Below, one piece after another: positions 43,298-51,951 of a stretch of 64,000 nt of DNA. Source of the DNA: Streptomyces albidoflavus (GTDB lineage: Bacteria > Actinomycetota > Actinomycetes > Streptomycetales > Streptomycetaceae); contig NZ_JOII01000013.1 of NCBI RefSeq assembly GCF_000719955.1, forward strand, positions 62,001 through 126,000, given 5' to 3'. The notes under the pieces were generated by a model. The model was not told the origin of the DNA. It did not search any database and saw nothing but the letters and a program-made list of their open reading frames with translations. Position 1 is the stretch's first letter; the number at the start of each line of letters is the position of its first letter. A program made the translations under genes and the position numbers.

Positions 43298-43879
43298 ATG
43301 ACGACTGAGCCGGAGCAGCAGTTCGGAGTGGGGACGCCCGACGCGTTCCAGCGCCTGTGGACGCCCCACCGGATGGCGTACATCCAGGGTGAGAACAAGC
43401 CGACCGGTCCTGGTGCCCAGGACGGCTGTCCGTTCTGTGTGGTCCCGGCCAAATCCGACGAGGACGGGCTGATCGTCCGGCGCGGCTCGCACGCCTACGC
43501 GGTGCTCAACCTCTACCCGTACAACGGCGGCCACCTCCTGGTGGTGCCCTACCGGCACGTCGCCGACTACACCGAGCTGGACGCCGCCGAGACGGCCGAG
43601 GTCGCCGAGCTGACCAAGCAGGCGATGACGGCGCTGCGCTCCGCCTCCGGCGCGCACGGCTTCAACATCGGGCTCAACCAGGGGTCGGCCGCAGGCGCGG
43701 GCATCGCCGCCCACCTCCACCAGCACATCGTGCCCCGGTGGGGCGGGGACACCAACTTCATGCCGGTCATCGGCGACACCAAGGTGCTGCCCCAGCTCCT
43801 CGGCGACACCCGGGCCATGCTCGCCGCCGCCTGGCCCGAGGCCGACGGTCCCGAGCTGACCGACACCGACGCGGGCTGA
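43298..43879 (+). CDS. HIT-family protein, AP4A phosphorylase-like
   Basis: A 193-residue nucleotide hydrolase/transferase of the histidine-triad family. The triad HLHQHIVPRW lies at residues 139-148 (His139, His141, His143). The N-terminus carries CPFC, a zinc-knuckle-like pair seen in this subgroup. The mycobacterial homologue in the same place (between thrS and the PI synthase gene) is an AP4A phosphorylase that uses phosphate to split diadenosine tetraphosphate into ADP and ATP. ATG 43298 is placed 7 nt after TATGCT. It is not overlapped by the next plus-strand gene. AP4A turnover is the best-supported role. Sequence alone does not exclude a hydrolase. Confidence 0.9.
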   Translation: MTTEPEQQFGVGTPDAFQRLWTPHRMAYIQGENKPTGPGAQDGCPFCVVPAKSDEDGLIVRRGSHAYAVLNLYPYNGGHLLVVPYRHVADYTELDAAETAEVAELTKQAMTALRSASGAHGFNIGLNQGSAAGAGIAAHLHQHIVPRWGGDTNFMPVIGDTKVLPQLLGDTRAMLAAAWPEADGPELTDTDAG

Positions 43880-43885
43880 CGGACC

Positions 43886-43920
43886 GGGCCGGGCGCCGCT
43901 TCGCGGCGACCGCCCGGCCC
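43886..43920. terminator. Hairpin between HIT and convergent membrane-protein gene
   Basis: GGGCCGGGC and GCCCGGCCC with an inner GCCGC-TTC-GCGGC stem and a small bulge. It lies 7 bp after the HIT stop and 9 bp from the end of the opposing gene. Confidence 0.75.
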
Positions 43921-43928
43921 CGGCCCGC

Positions 43929-45584
43929 TCAGGCGTCGTACAGGTCGGCCTTCTTCGGCGCCGCGTCCTGGACGGCGCCGCTCAGTCCCGCCGCGCGGCC
44001 CGCGAAGCGGCTGGTGTCCACGCCGTTCTCCTCCAGGACCCGCAGCGCCGCCTTGTGCACCACCCGCAGCACCGGCGCCGCCGTGCGCAGCGCGTCGTCG
44101 GCCATGAAGCGGTTGGCCCACGGCCGCCCGGCCCAGACGTGGCGCAGCCCGAAGGGCTCGGGGAGCGACATCTTCCCGCCGAGGTGGTCCAGGACCGCCG
44201 GGTACGGGGTCAGCGGCGCGCGGACCAGCAGCCGCACCACCTCGGTCGCGTCGACCAGCGGCAGCTTGTGGGTCTTGGTCTCCCAGAACTTGATCGGCTT
44301 GGCCGTGGTCCGCTGGCGCGCCGCGGGGCCACCGCTGAACAGCCCGTGCACCGGGCCCAGCGCGTGGCCGGTGACCTCGATGCGCAGCGTGTGGTGGAGC
44401 ACCGTCACCGTGATCAGCATGGTGAGCACCAGCTGGCCGTCCCAGAGCACGAACTGCACGCCGAGATAGTGCCGGTTGCCGTTGCTGAACTGCTGCTCGT
44501 TGCAGATCCGCTGGATCTCGTGCGGCTTGACCTGGTACGCCTCGACCGTCTCGCCCTCGGGGCGCGAGACACCGCCCGCGTTCTCCCCGACCGGGGAGAC
44601 GATCCAGTGCTTCACCGAGGGCTTGGGGAAGCCGCCGGTGTGCAGCGGGCCGCGCTCCAGCATCTGGAGCTGGTCGTGGATGGCCCGGATCACGTCCCAG
44701 GAGCGGAACGGGTTGATCTCCTTGCCCGCCTCCGCCGGCTCCAGGTCCTCCGCCAGCTGCCAGCTGCCCCACCGGGTGCCCATGCCGAGGATGCCCTTGG
44801 GACCGGCGTAGAAGACCGAGTTGCTCTGCTGCTCGGCGGCGAGCTTGGCGAGGCTGACCCGCAGCTGCTCGGCGGCGGCGTCGTCGGGGTTGGCCGGGAC
44901 CGCCTCGGGGATCTTCGCGCCGGAGCCGCCGCCCGCCAGCAGACTGCTCCAGTGGGCCCGCAGGTCCTGCGCGGTCCGCTCGGCGAGCTGCTTGGCCACG
45001 AACCAGCCGAGCACCGGGCCGAGGATGCAGCCGCGGATGTACCAGGGCAGGATGCCCTCGGTCGGCAGCCCGACCAGCAGCACCACCGAGGCGATGCCGC
45101 CCACCAGCATCAGCAGCGTCCCGAGCAGGTCGGCGCCCTTGGCCACCCACTTGCCCGACATCGCCCGCAGCTGGAAGGCGAGCACCCACAGGGCCGCGCC
45201 GGGCAGGAAGAGCACCCCGCAGATCAGCGCGACCAGCGTCAGCCGCCGGTCGCGCTGCTTGCGCAGCCGGCTCGCCGCCAGGCAGTGCTCGACCACCACC
45301 TGCGGCTCCATGCCGAACGCCTGGATCAGCGGCGACCGCCCCGCGCCCAGCATCCGCACCACGACGGCCTGCGAGAACGCCTCACCGAGCAGCGGCGCGA
45401 AGATCTTCAGCTTGCCCGGCTTCACCGCCGTCTTGTGCCACTCGCCGTCCGCCTCGGTGATCTTGTCGAGCGGGTCGTCGCGGTACGCCACCGAGGCCAG
45501 GGCATGGGTCGCGGCCGTGCCGCCCGCACCCCCGGTGACGGGGATCTGCGCCCCGGGGCTGAAATCGAAGAAGTCGTCCGCCAT
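43929..45584 (-). CDS. 551-residue membrane protein of unknown function
   Basis: A large integral membrane protein with no family I can name with confidence. After a Gly/Ala-rich N-terminus (MADDFFDFSPGAQIPV) and a cytoplasmic stretch with LGEAFSQAVVVRML, there are three or four hydrophobic helices between residues 115 and 210 (LVALICGVLFLPGAALWVLAF, then LLGTLLMLVGGIASVVLLVG). The C-terminal 350 residues are soluble, with charged and Trp-rich strands (KHWIVSPVGENAGGVS, FVLWDGQLVLTML). ATG 45584 has GGGGGCGGC upstream. It lies between the HIT gene and the phosphatidylinositol-phosphate synthase gene and reads against both. It may be a conserved actinobacterial envelope protein. Function unknown. 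Confidence 0.75.
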   Translation of the reverse strand: MADDFFDFSPGAQIPVTGGAGGTAATHALASVAYRDDPLDKITEADGEWHKTAVKPGKLKIFAPLLGEAFSQAVVVRMLGAGRSPLIQAFGMEPQVVVEHCLAASRLRKQRDRRLTLVALICGVLFLPGAALWVLAFQLRAMSGKWVAKGADLLGTLLMLVGGIASVVLLVGLPTEGILPWYIRGCILGPVLGWFVAKQLAERTAQDLRAHWSSLLAGGGSGAKIPEAVPANPDDAAAEQLRVSLAKLAAEQQSNSVFYAGPKGILGMGTRWGSWQLAEDLEPAEAGKEINPFRSWDVIRAIHDQLQMLERGPLHTGGFPKPSVKHWIVSPVGENAGGVSRPEGETVEAYQVKPHEIQRICNEQQFSNGNRHYLGVQFVLWDGQLVLTMLITVTVLHHTLRIEVTGHALGPVHGLFSGGPAARQRTTAKPIKFWETKTHKLPLVDATEVVRLLVRAPLTPYPAVLDHLGGKMSLPEPFGLRHVWAGRPWANRFMADDALRTAAPVLRVVHKAALRVLEENGVDTSRFAGRAAGLSGAVQDAAPKKADLYDA

Positions 45585-45875
45585 GCCGCCCCCATCGCCG
45601 CGCTGCCGGAGCGCTGTCGCCGCCTCGTCGCCTTCCGGACCCGACTGCCGCGCCCGGCCTTTCTGCTGATCCGCAGTCAGGGTATCGGGGCGCGGGGGCG
45701 CGCGGCAGGGGACAGGGAAGGTCGTGGGGGAGCGCACCCGCCGCCGGGCCGTCCGCGCGGGTGGGCGGGGCGCGTCGGCGCGGGTGCCCCGACGGCGGGG
45801 CGGCGTGCGCGTGACTACGATGGGCCAGCCGATGCCCGGCCCGGACACCGGCCCCCACCGACCCTCGGGAAGGCC

Positions 45876-46532
45876 ATGCTGAACAAGTACGCGCGAGCGT
45901 TCTTCACGCGCGTCCTCACACCGTTCGCCGCGTTTCTGCTCCGCCGCGGGGTCAGCCCCGACGCGGTCACCCTCATCGGGACGGCCGGAGTGGTGGCGGG
46001 TGCGCTGGTCTTCTTCCCCCGGGGGGAGTTCTTCTGGGGCACCATCGTCATCACCCTCTTCGTCTTCTCGGACCTGGTCGACGGCAACATGGCCCGCCAG
46101 GCCGGGATCTCCAGCCGCTGGGGCGCGTTCCTCGACTCGACCCTCGACCGGGTGGCCGACGGCGCGATCTTCGGCGGCTTCGCCCTCTGGTACGCGGGCA
46201 ACGGCGACGACAACGTGCTGTGCGCGGTCGCCCTCTTCTGCCTCGCCGCCGGACAGGTCGTCTCCTACACCAAGGCGCGCGGCGAGGCCATCGGCCTGCC
46301 GGTCGCGGTCAACGGCCTGGTGGAGCGCGCCGAGCGGCTGGTCATCTCGCTGGTCGCGGCGGGCCTCGCGGGCCTGCACGCCTTCGGCGTCCCCGGCATC
46401 CAGGTGCTGCTGCCGATCGCCCTGTGGGTGGTCGCCGTCGGCAGCCTGGTCACGCTGATCCAGCGGGTGGTCACGGTGCGCCGCGAGGCGATCGAGGCCG
46501 ACGGCCCGGCGGGCCAGGGGGCCGCCTCGTGA
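45876..46532 (+). CDS. pgsA: Phosphatidylinositol phosphate synthase (CDP-alcohol phosphatidyltransferase)
   Basis: Joins CDP-diacylglycerol to inositol 1-phosphate to form phosphatidylinositol phosphate, the base of PI, PI-mannosides and their glycans. The 218-residue membrane enzyme carries the full CDP-alcohol signature DLVDGNMARQAG... ending STLDRVAD, with metal-binding Asp66 and Asp69 and later Asp residues. Five or six hydrophobic helices follow. ATG 45876 has GGAAGG 5 nt upstream. The next gene (PatA) overlaps its stop by 4 bp, and PimA overlaps that. The clustered order matches the mycobacterial pgsA1 locus. A phosphatidylglycerophosphate synthase is a weaker alternative. Confidence 0.93.
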   Translation: MLNKYARAFFTRVLTPFAAFLLRRGVSPDAVTLIGTAGVVAGALVFFPRGEFFWGTIVITLFVFSDLVDGNMARQAGISSRWGAFLDSTLDRVADGAIFGGFALWYAGNGDDNVLCAVALFCLAAGQVVSYTKARGEAIGLPVAVNGLVERAERLVISLVAAGLAGLHAFGVPGIQVLLPIALWVVAVGSLVTLIQRVVTVRREAIEADGPAGQGAAS

Positions 46533-47428
46533 ACGAGCGGCTCTCCGACGCGCTCTACGGCCTCGGCTGGAGCACCGTCAAGAAGCTGCCCGAGCCGGTC
46601 GCCGTCCGCCTCGGGCAGACCCTCGCCGACACGGTCTGGAAACGGCGCGGCAAGGGCGTCCTCAGGCTGGAGGCCAACCTCGCCCGGGTCGTCCCCGACG
46701 CCGGCCCCGAGCGGCTCGCGGAGCTGTCCCGGGCCGGGATGCGCTCGTACCTGCGGTACTGGATGGAGTCCTTCCGGCTGCCGGCCTGGAGCGAGACGCG
46801 GATCAAGGAGGGGTTCGAGCCGGAGGGCCTGCACCACCTCACCGACGGTCTCGCCGCCGGCAAGGGCGTCATACTCGCCCTGCCCCACCTCGGGAACTGG
46901 GACCTGGCCGGCGCCTGGGTCACCCGCAACCTCGGGGTGCCCTTCACCACCGTCGCCGAGCGGCTCAAGCCCGAGACCCTCTACGACCGGTTCGTCGCCT
47001 ACCGCGAGGGCCTGGGCATGGAGGTGCTGCCGCACACCGGCGGCTCCGCCTTCGGCACCCTCGCCCGCCGGCTGCGCGCCGGCGGCCTGGTCTGCCTCGT
47101 CGCCGACCGCGACCTGTCCGCCTCCGGCGTCGAGGTGACGTTCTTCGGCGACACCGCCCGGATGCCCGCGGGCCCGGCGATACTCGCCCAGCAGACCGGC
47201 GCCCTGCTGCTGCCCGTCACTCTCTGGTTCGACGCCACCCCCGTCATGAAGGGCCGCGTCCACCCGCCCGTCGAGGTGCCGGAGACAGGTACCAGGGCCG
47301 AGAAGACGTCCCTCATGACACAGGCCCTCGCGGACGCCTTCGCCGAGGGCATCGCCGACCACCCCGAGGACTGGCACATGCTCCAGCGCCTCTGGCTGGC
47401 CGACCTGGAACCACGGGAGCAGTCATGA
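46529..47428 (+). CDS. Phosphatidylinositol mannoside acyltransferase (PatA-like)
   Basis: A 299-residue acyltransferase of the LpxL/HtrB-type lysophospholipid family. The active site HxxxxD is LPHLGNWD (His120, Asp125). The C-terminal ALLLPVTLWFD strand and the PEDWHMLQRLW ending are typical. In mycobacteria the homologous gene between pgsA and pimA acylates the mannose of PIM2. GTG 46529 overlaps the PIP synthase stop by 4 bp, and its own stop overlaps the pimA ATG. The three-gene operon thus makes PIP, mannosylates and acylates it at the inner membrane face. Confidence 0.93.
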   Translation: MNERLSDALYGLGWSTVKKLPEPVAVRLGQTLADTVWKRRGKGVLRLEANLARVVPDAGPERLAELSRAGMRSYLRYWMESFRLPAWSETRIKEGFEPEGLHHLTDGLAAGKGVILALPHLGNWDLAGAWVTRNLGVPFTTVAERLKPETLYDRFVAYREGLGMEVLPHTGGSAFGTLARRLRAGGLVCLVADRDLSASGVEVTFFGDTARMPAGPAILAQQTGALLLPVTLWFDATPVMKGRVHPPVEVPETGTRAEKTSLMTQALADAFAEGIADHPEDWHMLQRLWLADLEPREQS

Positions 47429-48585
47429 GGATCGGCATCGTCTGCCCGTACGCCTGGGACGTCCCCGGCGGCGTCCAGTTCCACATCCGCGACCTGGCCG
47501 AACACCTGATCCGCCTCGGCCACGAGGTCTCCGTCCTCGCCCCGTCCGACGACGAGACGCCGCTGCCGCCGTACGTGGTCTCCGCCGGACGCGCCGTCCC
47601 CGTGCCCTACAACGGCTCCGTGGCCCGGCTGAACTTCGGCTTCCTCTCCGCCGCGCGGGTCCGCCGCTGGCTCCACGACGGCACCTTCGACGTCATCCAC
47701 ATCCACGAACCCGCCTCGCCCTCGCTCGGCCTGCTGAGCTGCTGGGCCGCCTCCGGGCCGATCGTGGCCACCTTCCACACCTCCAACCCGCGCTCCCGGG
47801 CGATGATCGCCGCGTACCCGATCCTCCAGCCCGCGCTGGAGAAGATCAGCGCGCGCATCGCGGTCAGCGAGTACGCCCGGCGCACGCTGGTGGAGCACCT
47901 GGGCGGGGACGCGGTGGTCATCCCCAACGGTGTCGACGTCGACTTCTTCGCGCGGGCCGAGCCCCGGCCCGAGTGGCAGGGCTCCACCCTCGGCTTCATC
48001 GGCCGCATCGACGAGCCCCGCAAGGGCCTGCCCGTCCTCATGAAGGCGCTGCCCGCCGTCCTCGCCGCCCACCCCGGGGCCCGGCTGCTGGTCGCCGGGC
48101 GGGGCGACGAGGAGGAGGCCGTCGCGGGACTCCCCGCCGGGCTGCGCGACCGGGTCGAGTTCCTCGGCATGGTCAGCGACGAGGACAAGGCGCGGCTGCT
48201 GCGCAGCGTCGACGTGTACGTGGCGCCCAACACCGGCGGCGAGAGCTTCGGGATCATCCTGGTCGAGGCGATGTCGGCCGGAGCCCCGGTCCTCGCCAGC
48301 GACCTGGACGCCTTCGCGCAGGTCCTCGACCACGGCACGGCCGGCGAGATGTTCACCAACGAGGACGCCGAGGCGCTGGCCGAAGGCGCGATCCGGCTGC
48401 TCGGCGACCCCGGACGCCGCGAGCGGCTCAGCGAGCACGGCGCCCGCCACGTCAAGCGGTTCGACTGGTCCACCGTCGGCGCCGACATCCTCGCCGTCTA
48501 CGAGACCGTCACCGACGGCGCCGCCTCGGTCGCCACCGACGAACGGGTGGGCCTCCGCGCCCGCCTGGGCTTCGCCCGCGACTGA
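47425..48585 (+). CDS. pimA: Phosphatidylinositol alpha-mannosyltransferase PimA
   Basis: GT4-family retaining glycosyltransferase that transfers mannose from GDP-mannose to phosphatidylinositol, the first committed PIM step. The 386-residue protein begins MRIGIVCPYAWDVPGGVQFH, where the Gly-Gly loop binds the sugar nucleotide. A FHTSNPRS strand and VIPNGVDVDFF follow. The C-terminal half has GRIDEPRKGLPVLMKALP and the catalytic/donor block GGESFGIILVEAMSAGAPVLASD, with Glu243-like positions. It overlaps patA by 4 bp (ATGA). A short TM protein gene follows after 94 bp. In Streptomyces PI-mannosides exist but are less abundant than in mycobacteria. Confidence 0.95.
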   Translation: MRIGIVCPYAWDVPGGVQFHIRDLAEHLIRLGHEVSVLAPSDDETPLPPYVVSAGRAVPVPYNGSVARLNFGFLSAARVRRWLHDGTFDVIHIHEPASPSLGLLSCWAASGPIVATFHTSNPRSRAMIAAYPILQPALEKISARIAVSEYARRTLVEHLGGDAVVIPNGVDVDFFARAEPRPEWQGSTLGFIGRIDEPRKGLPVLMKALPAVLAAHPGARLLVAGRGDEEEAVAGLPAGLRDRVEFLGMVSDEDKARLLRSVDVYVAPNTGGESFGIILVEAMSAGAPVLASDLDAFAQVLDHGTAGEMFTNEDAEALAEGAIRLLGDPGRRERLSEHGARHVKRFDWSTVGADILAVYETVTDGAASVATDERVGLRARLGFARD

Positions 48586-48665
48586 ACCGCCCCCGGCGGC
48601 GGCACGGTGGGGGCCCGCCTGAGGGCTCCCGCCCGGGGGCGTCACCCCGACCGTCCCCGGCCGCG

Positions 48666-48671
48666 TAGCCT
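48666..48671 (+). promoter_or_regulatory. -10 box before the 178-residue membrane-anchored protein gene
   Basis: TAGCCT ends 8 nt before the GTG at 48680. The gene appears leaderless. Confidence 0.4.
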
Positions 48672-48679
48672 TGCCGCCC

Positions 48680-49216
48680 GTGACCTCCACACTGATCTGG
48701 ATCGCGGTGGCGCTGCTCGCCATCGGTGTCTACCTGAGCTGGACCGCCGGCCGCCTCGACCGGCTGCACGCCCGCATCGACGCCGCCCGGGCGGCCCTCG
48801 ACGCCCAACTCCTGCGCCGCGCCTCGGTCGCCCAGGAACTCGCCACCGCGGGGGTGCTGGACCCCGCCGCCTCCATCGTGCTGTACGAGGCCGCGCACGC
48901 CGCCCGGCAGGCCGACGAGGAGGCCCGCGAGGTGGCCGAGAGCGAGCTGAGCCAGGCCCTGCGCGCCGTCTTCGGCGACGCCTCGCAGGTCGACGCGGTC
49001 CGCCAGGCGCCCGGCGGCACCGAGGCCGCCGACGAACTGGCCGCCGCCGTACGCCGGGTGCCGATGGCCCGGCGCTTCCACAACGACGCCGTCCGCGCCG
49101 CCCGCGCGCTGCGCCGCCACCGCACGGTGCGCTGGCTGCGGCTGGCCGGCCACGCGCCGTTCCCGCTCGCCTTCGAGATGGACGACGAGCCTCCGGTGGC
49201 GCTGGCCGGCCGCTGA
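48680..49216 (+). CDS. Membrane-anchored protein with a long helical domain
   Basis: A 178-residue protein. Residues 4-22 (STLIWIAVALLAIGVYLSW) form a single N-terminal anchor. The remainder is Ala/Arg-rich and strongly helical (RLDRLHARIDAARAALDAQLLRRASVAQELA, then AARQADEEAREVAESELSQAL), reminiscent of the LemA fold though shorter. GTG 48680 was chosen because a -10 box TAGCCT lies 8 nt upstream; TTG 48671 is in frame but inside the box. The gene sits between pimA and pdxS on the plus strand. No catalytic motif is visible. Confidence 0.78.
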   Translation: MTSTLIWIAVALLAIGVYLSWTAGRLDRLHARIDAARAALDAQLLRRASVAQELATAGVLDPAASIVLYEAAHAARQADEEAREVAESELSQALRAVFGDASQVDAVRQAPGGTEAADELAAAVRRVPMARRFHNDAVRAARALRRHRTVRWLRLAGHAPFPLAFEMDDEPPVALAGR

Positions 49217-49344
49217 GCCGGGGCCGCCGGGAGGGGGCGCGGGCCAGAACGATCCACCGCCTGTTCATTGGCCCTTGTCCGGAAGTGCCCCCCGGGAGTT
49301 GGCTTCACGTGCAGCAACTCGTCTCGTCCTACGTGAGGTAGCCC

Positions 49345-50259
49345 GTGTCCAGCACGCCCCCCGCCACCCCCGCCGCCCCCGCCACCGGCACCGCCCGCGT
49401 CAAGCGCGGCATGGCCGAGCAGCTCAAGGGCGGCGTGATCATGGACGTGGTCACGCCCGAGCAGGCGAAGATCGCCGAGGACGCCGGCGCGGTCGCCGTC
49501 ATGGCGCTGGAGCGGGTCCCCGCCGACATCCGCAAGGACGGCGGCGTGGCCCGCATGTCCGACCCGGACATGATCGAGTCCATCATCGAGGCCGTCTCCA
49601 TCCCGGTCATGGCCAAGTCCCGCATCGGCCACTTCGTGGAGGCCCAGGTCCTCCAGTCGCTCGGCGTCGACTACATCGACGAGTCCGAGGTCCTCACCCC
49701 CGCCGACGAGGCCAACCACTCCGACAAGTGGTCCTTCACCACCCCCTTCGTCTGTGGCGCCACCAACCTCGGTGAGGCCCTGCGCCGCGTCGCCGAGGGC
49801 GCCGCGATGATCCGCTCCAAGGGCGAGGCCGGCACCGGCAACGTCGTCGAGGCGGTCCGCCACCTCCGCCAGATCAAGGCCGAGATCGGCCGCCTCGCCG
49901 CCTGCGACCAGCACGAGCTGTACGCCGCCGCCAAGGAGCTGCGCGCCCCCTACGAGCTGGTCGCCGAGACCGCCGCCCTCGGCCGCCTGCCCGTGGTGCT
50001 CTTCTCCGCCGGCGGCGTCGCCACCCCGGCCGACGCGGCCCTGATGCGCCAGCTCGGCGCCGAGGGCGTCTTCGTCGGCTCCGGCATCTTCAAGTCCGGC
50101 GACCCGGCCAGGCGCGCCGCCGCCATCGTCCGCGCCACCACCTTCTTCGACGACCCCAAGGCCGTCGCGGACGCCTCCCGCAACCTCGGGGAGGCCATGG
50201 TCGGCATCAACTGCGACACGCTCCCCGAGACGGAGCGCTACGCCAACCGCGGCTGGTGA
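49345..50259 (+). CDS. pdxS: Pyridoxal 5'-phosphate synthase, synthase subunit PdxS
   Basis: Synthase subunit of the PLP complex. It builds pyridoxal 5'-phosphate from ribose 5-phosphate, glyceraldehyde 3-phosphate and ammonia supplied by PdxT. The 304-residue (beta/alpha)8 barrel has KGGVIMDVV (with the Asp of the active site), [37 protein letters not shown] (catalytic Lys) and the C-terminal [12 protein letters not shown] phosphate loop. Length and sequence are highly conserved. GTG 49345 has GAGG 7 nt upstream; the N-terminal Pro/Ala-rich extension of about 15 residues is typical for streptomycetes. pdxT begins 3 bp after its stop. Confidence 0.97.
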   Translation: MSSTPPATPAAPATGTARVKRGMAEQLKGGVIMDVVTPEQAKIAEDAGAVAVMALERVPADIRKDGGVARMSDPDMIESIIEAVSIPVMAKSRIGHFVEAQVLQSLGVDYIDESEVLTPADEANHSDKWSFTTPFVCGATNLGEALRRVAEGAAMIRSKGEAGTGNVVEAVRHLRQIKAEIGRLAACDQHELYAAAKELRAPYELVAETAALGRLPVVLFSAGGVATPADAALMRQLGAEGVFVGSGIFKSGDPARRAAAIVRATTFFDDPKAVADASRNLGEAMVGINCDTLPETERYANRGW

Positions 50260-50262
50260 CCG

Positions 50263-50856
50263 ATGGCCGCCACCCCGCTCGTCGGCGTCCTCGCCCTCCA
50301 GGGTGACGTCCCCGAGCACCTGAAGGCCCTCACCGCCTCCGGCGCCCGCGCCACCACGGTGCGGCGCCCGGAGGAACTGGCCCGCCTCGACGGGCTGGTC
50401 CTGCCCGGCGGCGAGTCGACCACCATCTCGAAGCTGGCCGCCCTCTTCGGCCTCACCGGGCCGCTGCGGGCCCGTATCGCCGAGGGCCTGCCGGTCTACG
50501 GCACCTGCGCGGGGATGATCCTGCTCGCCGACAAGATCCTCGACCCGCGTGCGGGCCAGGAGACCTTCGGCGGGATCGACATGATCGTGCGCCGCAACGC
50601 CTTCGGGCGGCAGAACGAGTCGTTCGAGGCGTCCGTCGCGGTCACCGGCATCGAGGGGCCGCCCGTCGACGGGGTCTTCATCCGCGCCCCGTGGGTGGAG
50701 TCCACCGGCGCCGCCACCGAGGTGCTCGCCACCTACGGCGGCCACCCCGTCGCGGTCCGCCAGGGCAACGCGCTGGCGACCTCGTTCCACCCCGAACTGA
50801 CCGGCGACCACCGGCTGCACGGCCACTTCACCGAACTGGTCCGCGCCGCCGCCTGA
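50263..50856 (+). CDS. pdxT: Pyridoxal 5'-phosphate synthase, glutaminase subunit PdxT
   Basis: Class I glutamine amidotransferase that hydrolyses glutamine and channels ammonia to PdxS. The 197-residue protein has [13 protein letters not shown] at the start, [12 protein letters not shown] (oxyanion region) and the nucleophile Cys82 in [14 protein letters not shown]. The His-Glu pair is in SFHPELTGD near residue 173. It starts 3 bp after the pdxS stop and ends before a strong hairpin, so pdxST is one operon. PdxS-PdxT form a 12+12 complex in known cases. Confidence 0.97.
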   Translation: MAATPLVGVLALQGDVPEHLKALTASGARATTVRRPEELARLDGLVLPGGESTTISKLAALFGLTGPLRARIAEGLPVYGTCAGMILLADKILDPRAGQETFGGIDMIVRRNAFGRQNESFEASVAVTGIEGPPVDGVFIRAPWVESTGAATEVLATYGGHPVAVRQGNALATSFHPELTGDHRLHGHFTELVRAAA

Positions 50857-50877
50857 CCCCTCGCACCGCCCGCCGGC

Positions 50878-50915
50878 GCCCCTGCCGTACCCTCACCACC
50901 CGGTACGGCAGGGGC
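50878..50915. terminator. Hairpin ending the pdxST operon
   Basis: Exact 14-bp arms GCCCCTGCCGTACC and GGTACGGCAGGGGC around the loop CTCACCACCC. Confidence 0.88.
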
Positions 50916-50935
50916 GGGGCGGCCCGGCGTCCCGG

Positions 50936-50941
50936 TAGGAT
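50936..50941 (+). promoter_or_regulatory. -10 box for yebC
   Basis: TAGGAT at 50936-50941 lies 47 bp before the yebC start and just after the pdxST terminator. No strong -35 is seen. Confidence 0.4.
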
Positions 50942-50988
50942 CACTCAGGTTCGTTCAGTACATGTGGTGACGCGAAGGAGACAGGCAG

Positions 50989-51741
50989 ATGTCCGGCCAC
51001 TCTAAATGGGCTACGACGAAGCACAAGAAGGCCGTGATCGATGCCAAGCGCGGCAAACTCTTCGCGAAGCTGATCAAGAACATCGAGGTCGCGGCCCGTA
51101 TGGGCGGCGCCGACATCGACGGCAACCCGACCCTCTTCGACGCCATCCAGAAGGCCAAGAAGCAGTCGGTGCCCAACAAGAACATCGACTCGGCGGTCAA
51201 GCGCGGCGCCGGCCTCGAGGCCGGTGGCGCCGACTACGAGACGATCATGTACGAGGGTTACGGCCCCAACGGTGTCGCGGTGCTCATCGAGTGCCTCACC
51301 GACAACCGCAACCGCGCCGCCTCCGACGTCCGCGTCGCCATGACCCGCAACGGCGGCTCGATGGCCGACCCCGGCTCGGTCTCCTACCTCTTCAACCGCA
51401 AGGGCGTCGTCATCGTCCCCAAGGGCGAGCTGTCCGAGGACGACGTCCTCGGCGCCGTCCTGGACGCGGGCGCCGAGGAGGTCAACGACCTCGGCGAGTC
51501 CTTCGAGGTGCTCAGCGAGGCCACCGACCTGGTCGCGGTCCGCACCGCCCTCCAGGAGGCCGGCATCGACTACGACTCGGCCGACGCCAACTTCGTCCCG
51601 ACCATGCAGGTCGAGCTGGACGAGGAGGGCGCGCGCAAGATCTTCAAGCTGATCGACGCCCTGGAGGACAGCGACGACGTGCAGAACGTCTTCGCCAACT
51701 TCGACGTCTCCGACGAGGTCATGGCCTCCGTCGACGCCTGA
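50989..51741 (+). CDS. yebC: YebC/PmpR-family protein
   Basis: A 250-residue member of the conserved YebC family. Homologues act as transcription regulators (PmpR) or, in more recent work, as factors helping ribosomes at difficult sequences. The opening [23 protein letters not shown] is diagnostic, with [21 protein letters not shown] [12 protein letters not shown] near residue 87 and an acidic C-terminal domain ([17 protein letters not shown]). ATG 50989 has AAGGAGA 9 nt upstream. It lies between pdxST and ruvC with terminators on both sides, the same order as in many actinobacteria. Confidence 0.95.
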   Translation: MSGHSKWATTKHKKAVIDAKRGKLFAKLIKNIEVAARMGGADIDGNPTLFDAIQKAKKQSVPNKNIDSAVKRGAGLEAGGADYETIMYEGYGPNGVAVLIECLTDNRNRAASDVRVAMTRNGGSMADPGSVSYLFNRKGVVIVPKGELSEDDVLGAVLDAGAEEVNDLGESFEVLSEATDLVAVRTALQEAGIDYDSADANFVPTMQVELDEEGARKIFKLIDALEDSDDVQNVFANFDVSDEVMASVDA

Positions 51742-51760
51742 TCCCGGCAGCCGCCGCGCG

Positions 51761-51795
51761 GCCCGGGTCCCCTCCGCACCGGAGAGGACCCGGGC
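51761..51795. terminator. Hairpin after yebC
   Basis: GCCCGGGTCC then CTCC pairs with GGAG and GGACCCGGGC, with one C-A mismatch and a short loop. It starts 20 bp after the stop. Confidence 0.8.
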
Positions 51796-51951
51796 CGCAC
51801 CGGCTTCCGCGCCCCGTCCGCGGCACACCGGCCCCGGCGTTCGGGGATTGTCGGCGGCGGCCGATAGCCTGCCGGTACGTGCGCGAACACCAGGTCGAAC
51901 GAGGCCACAGGCCGCCCGCGCCGGGGACGGACGGGCGGAAGGGGAGGGACG

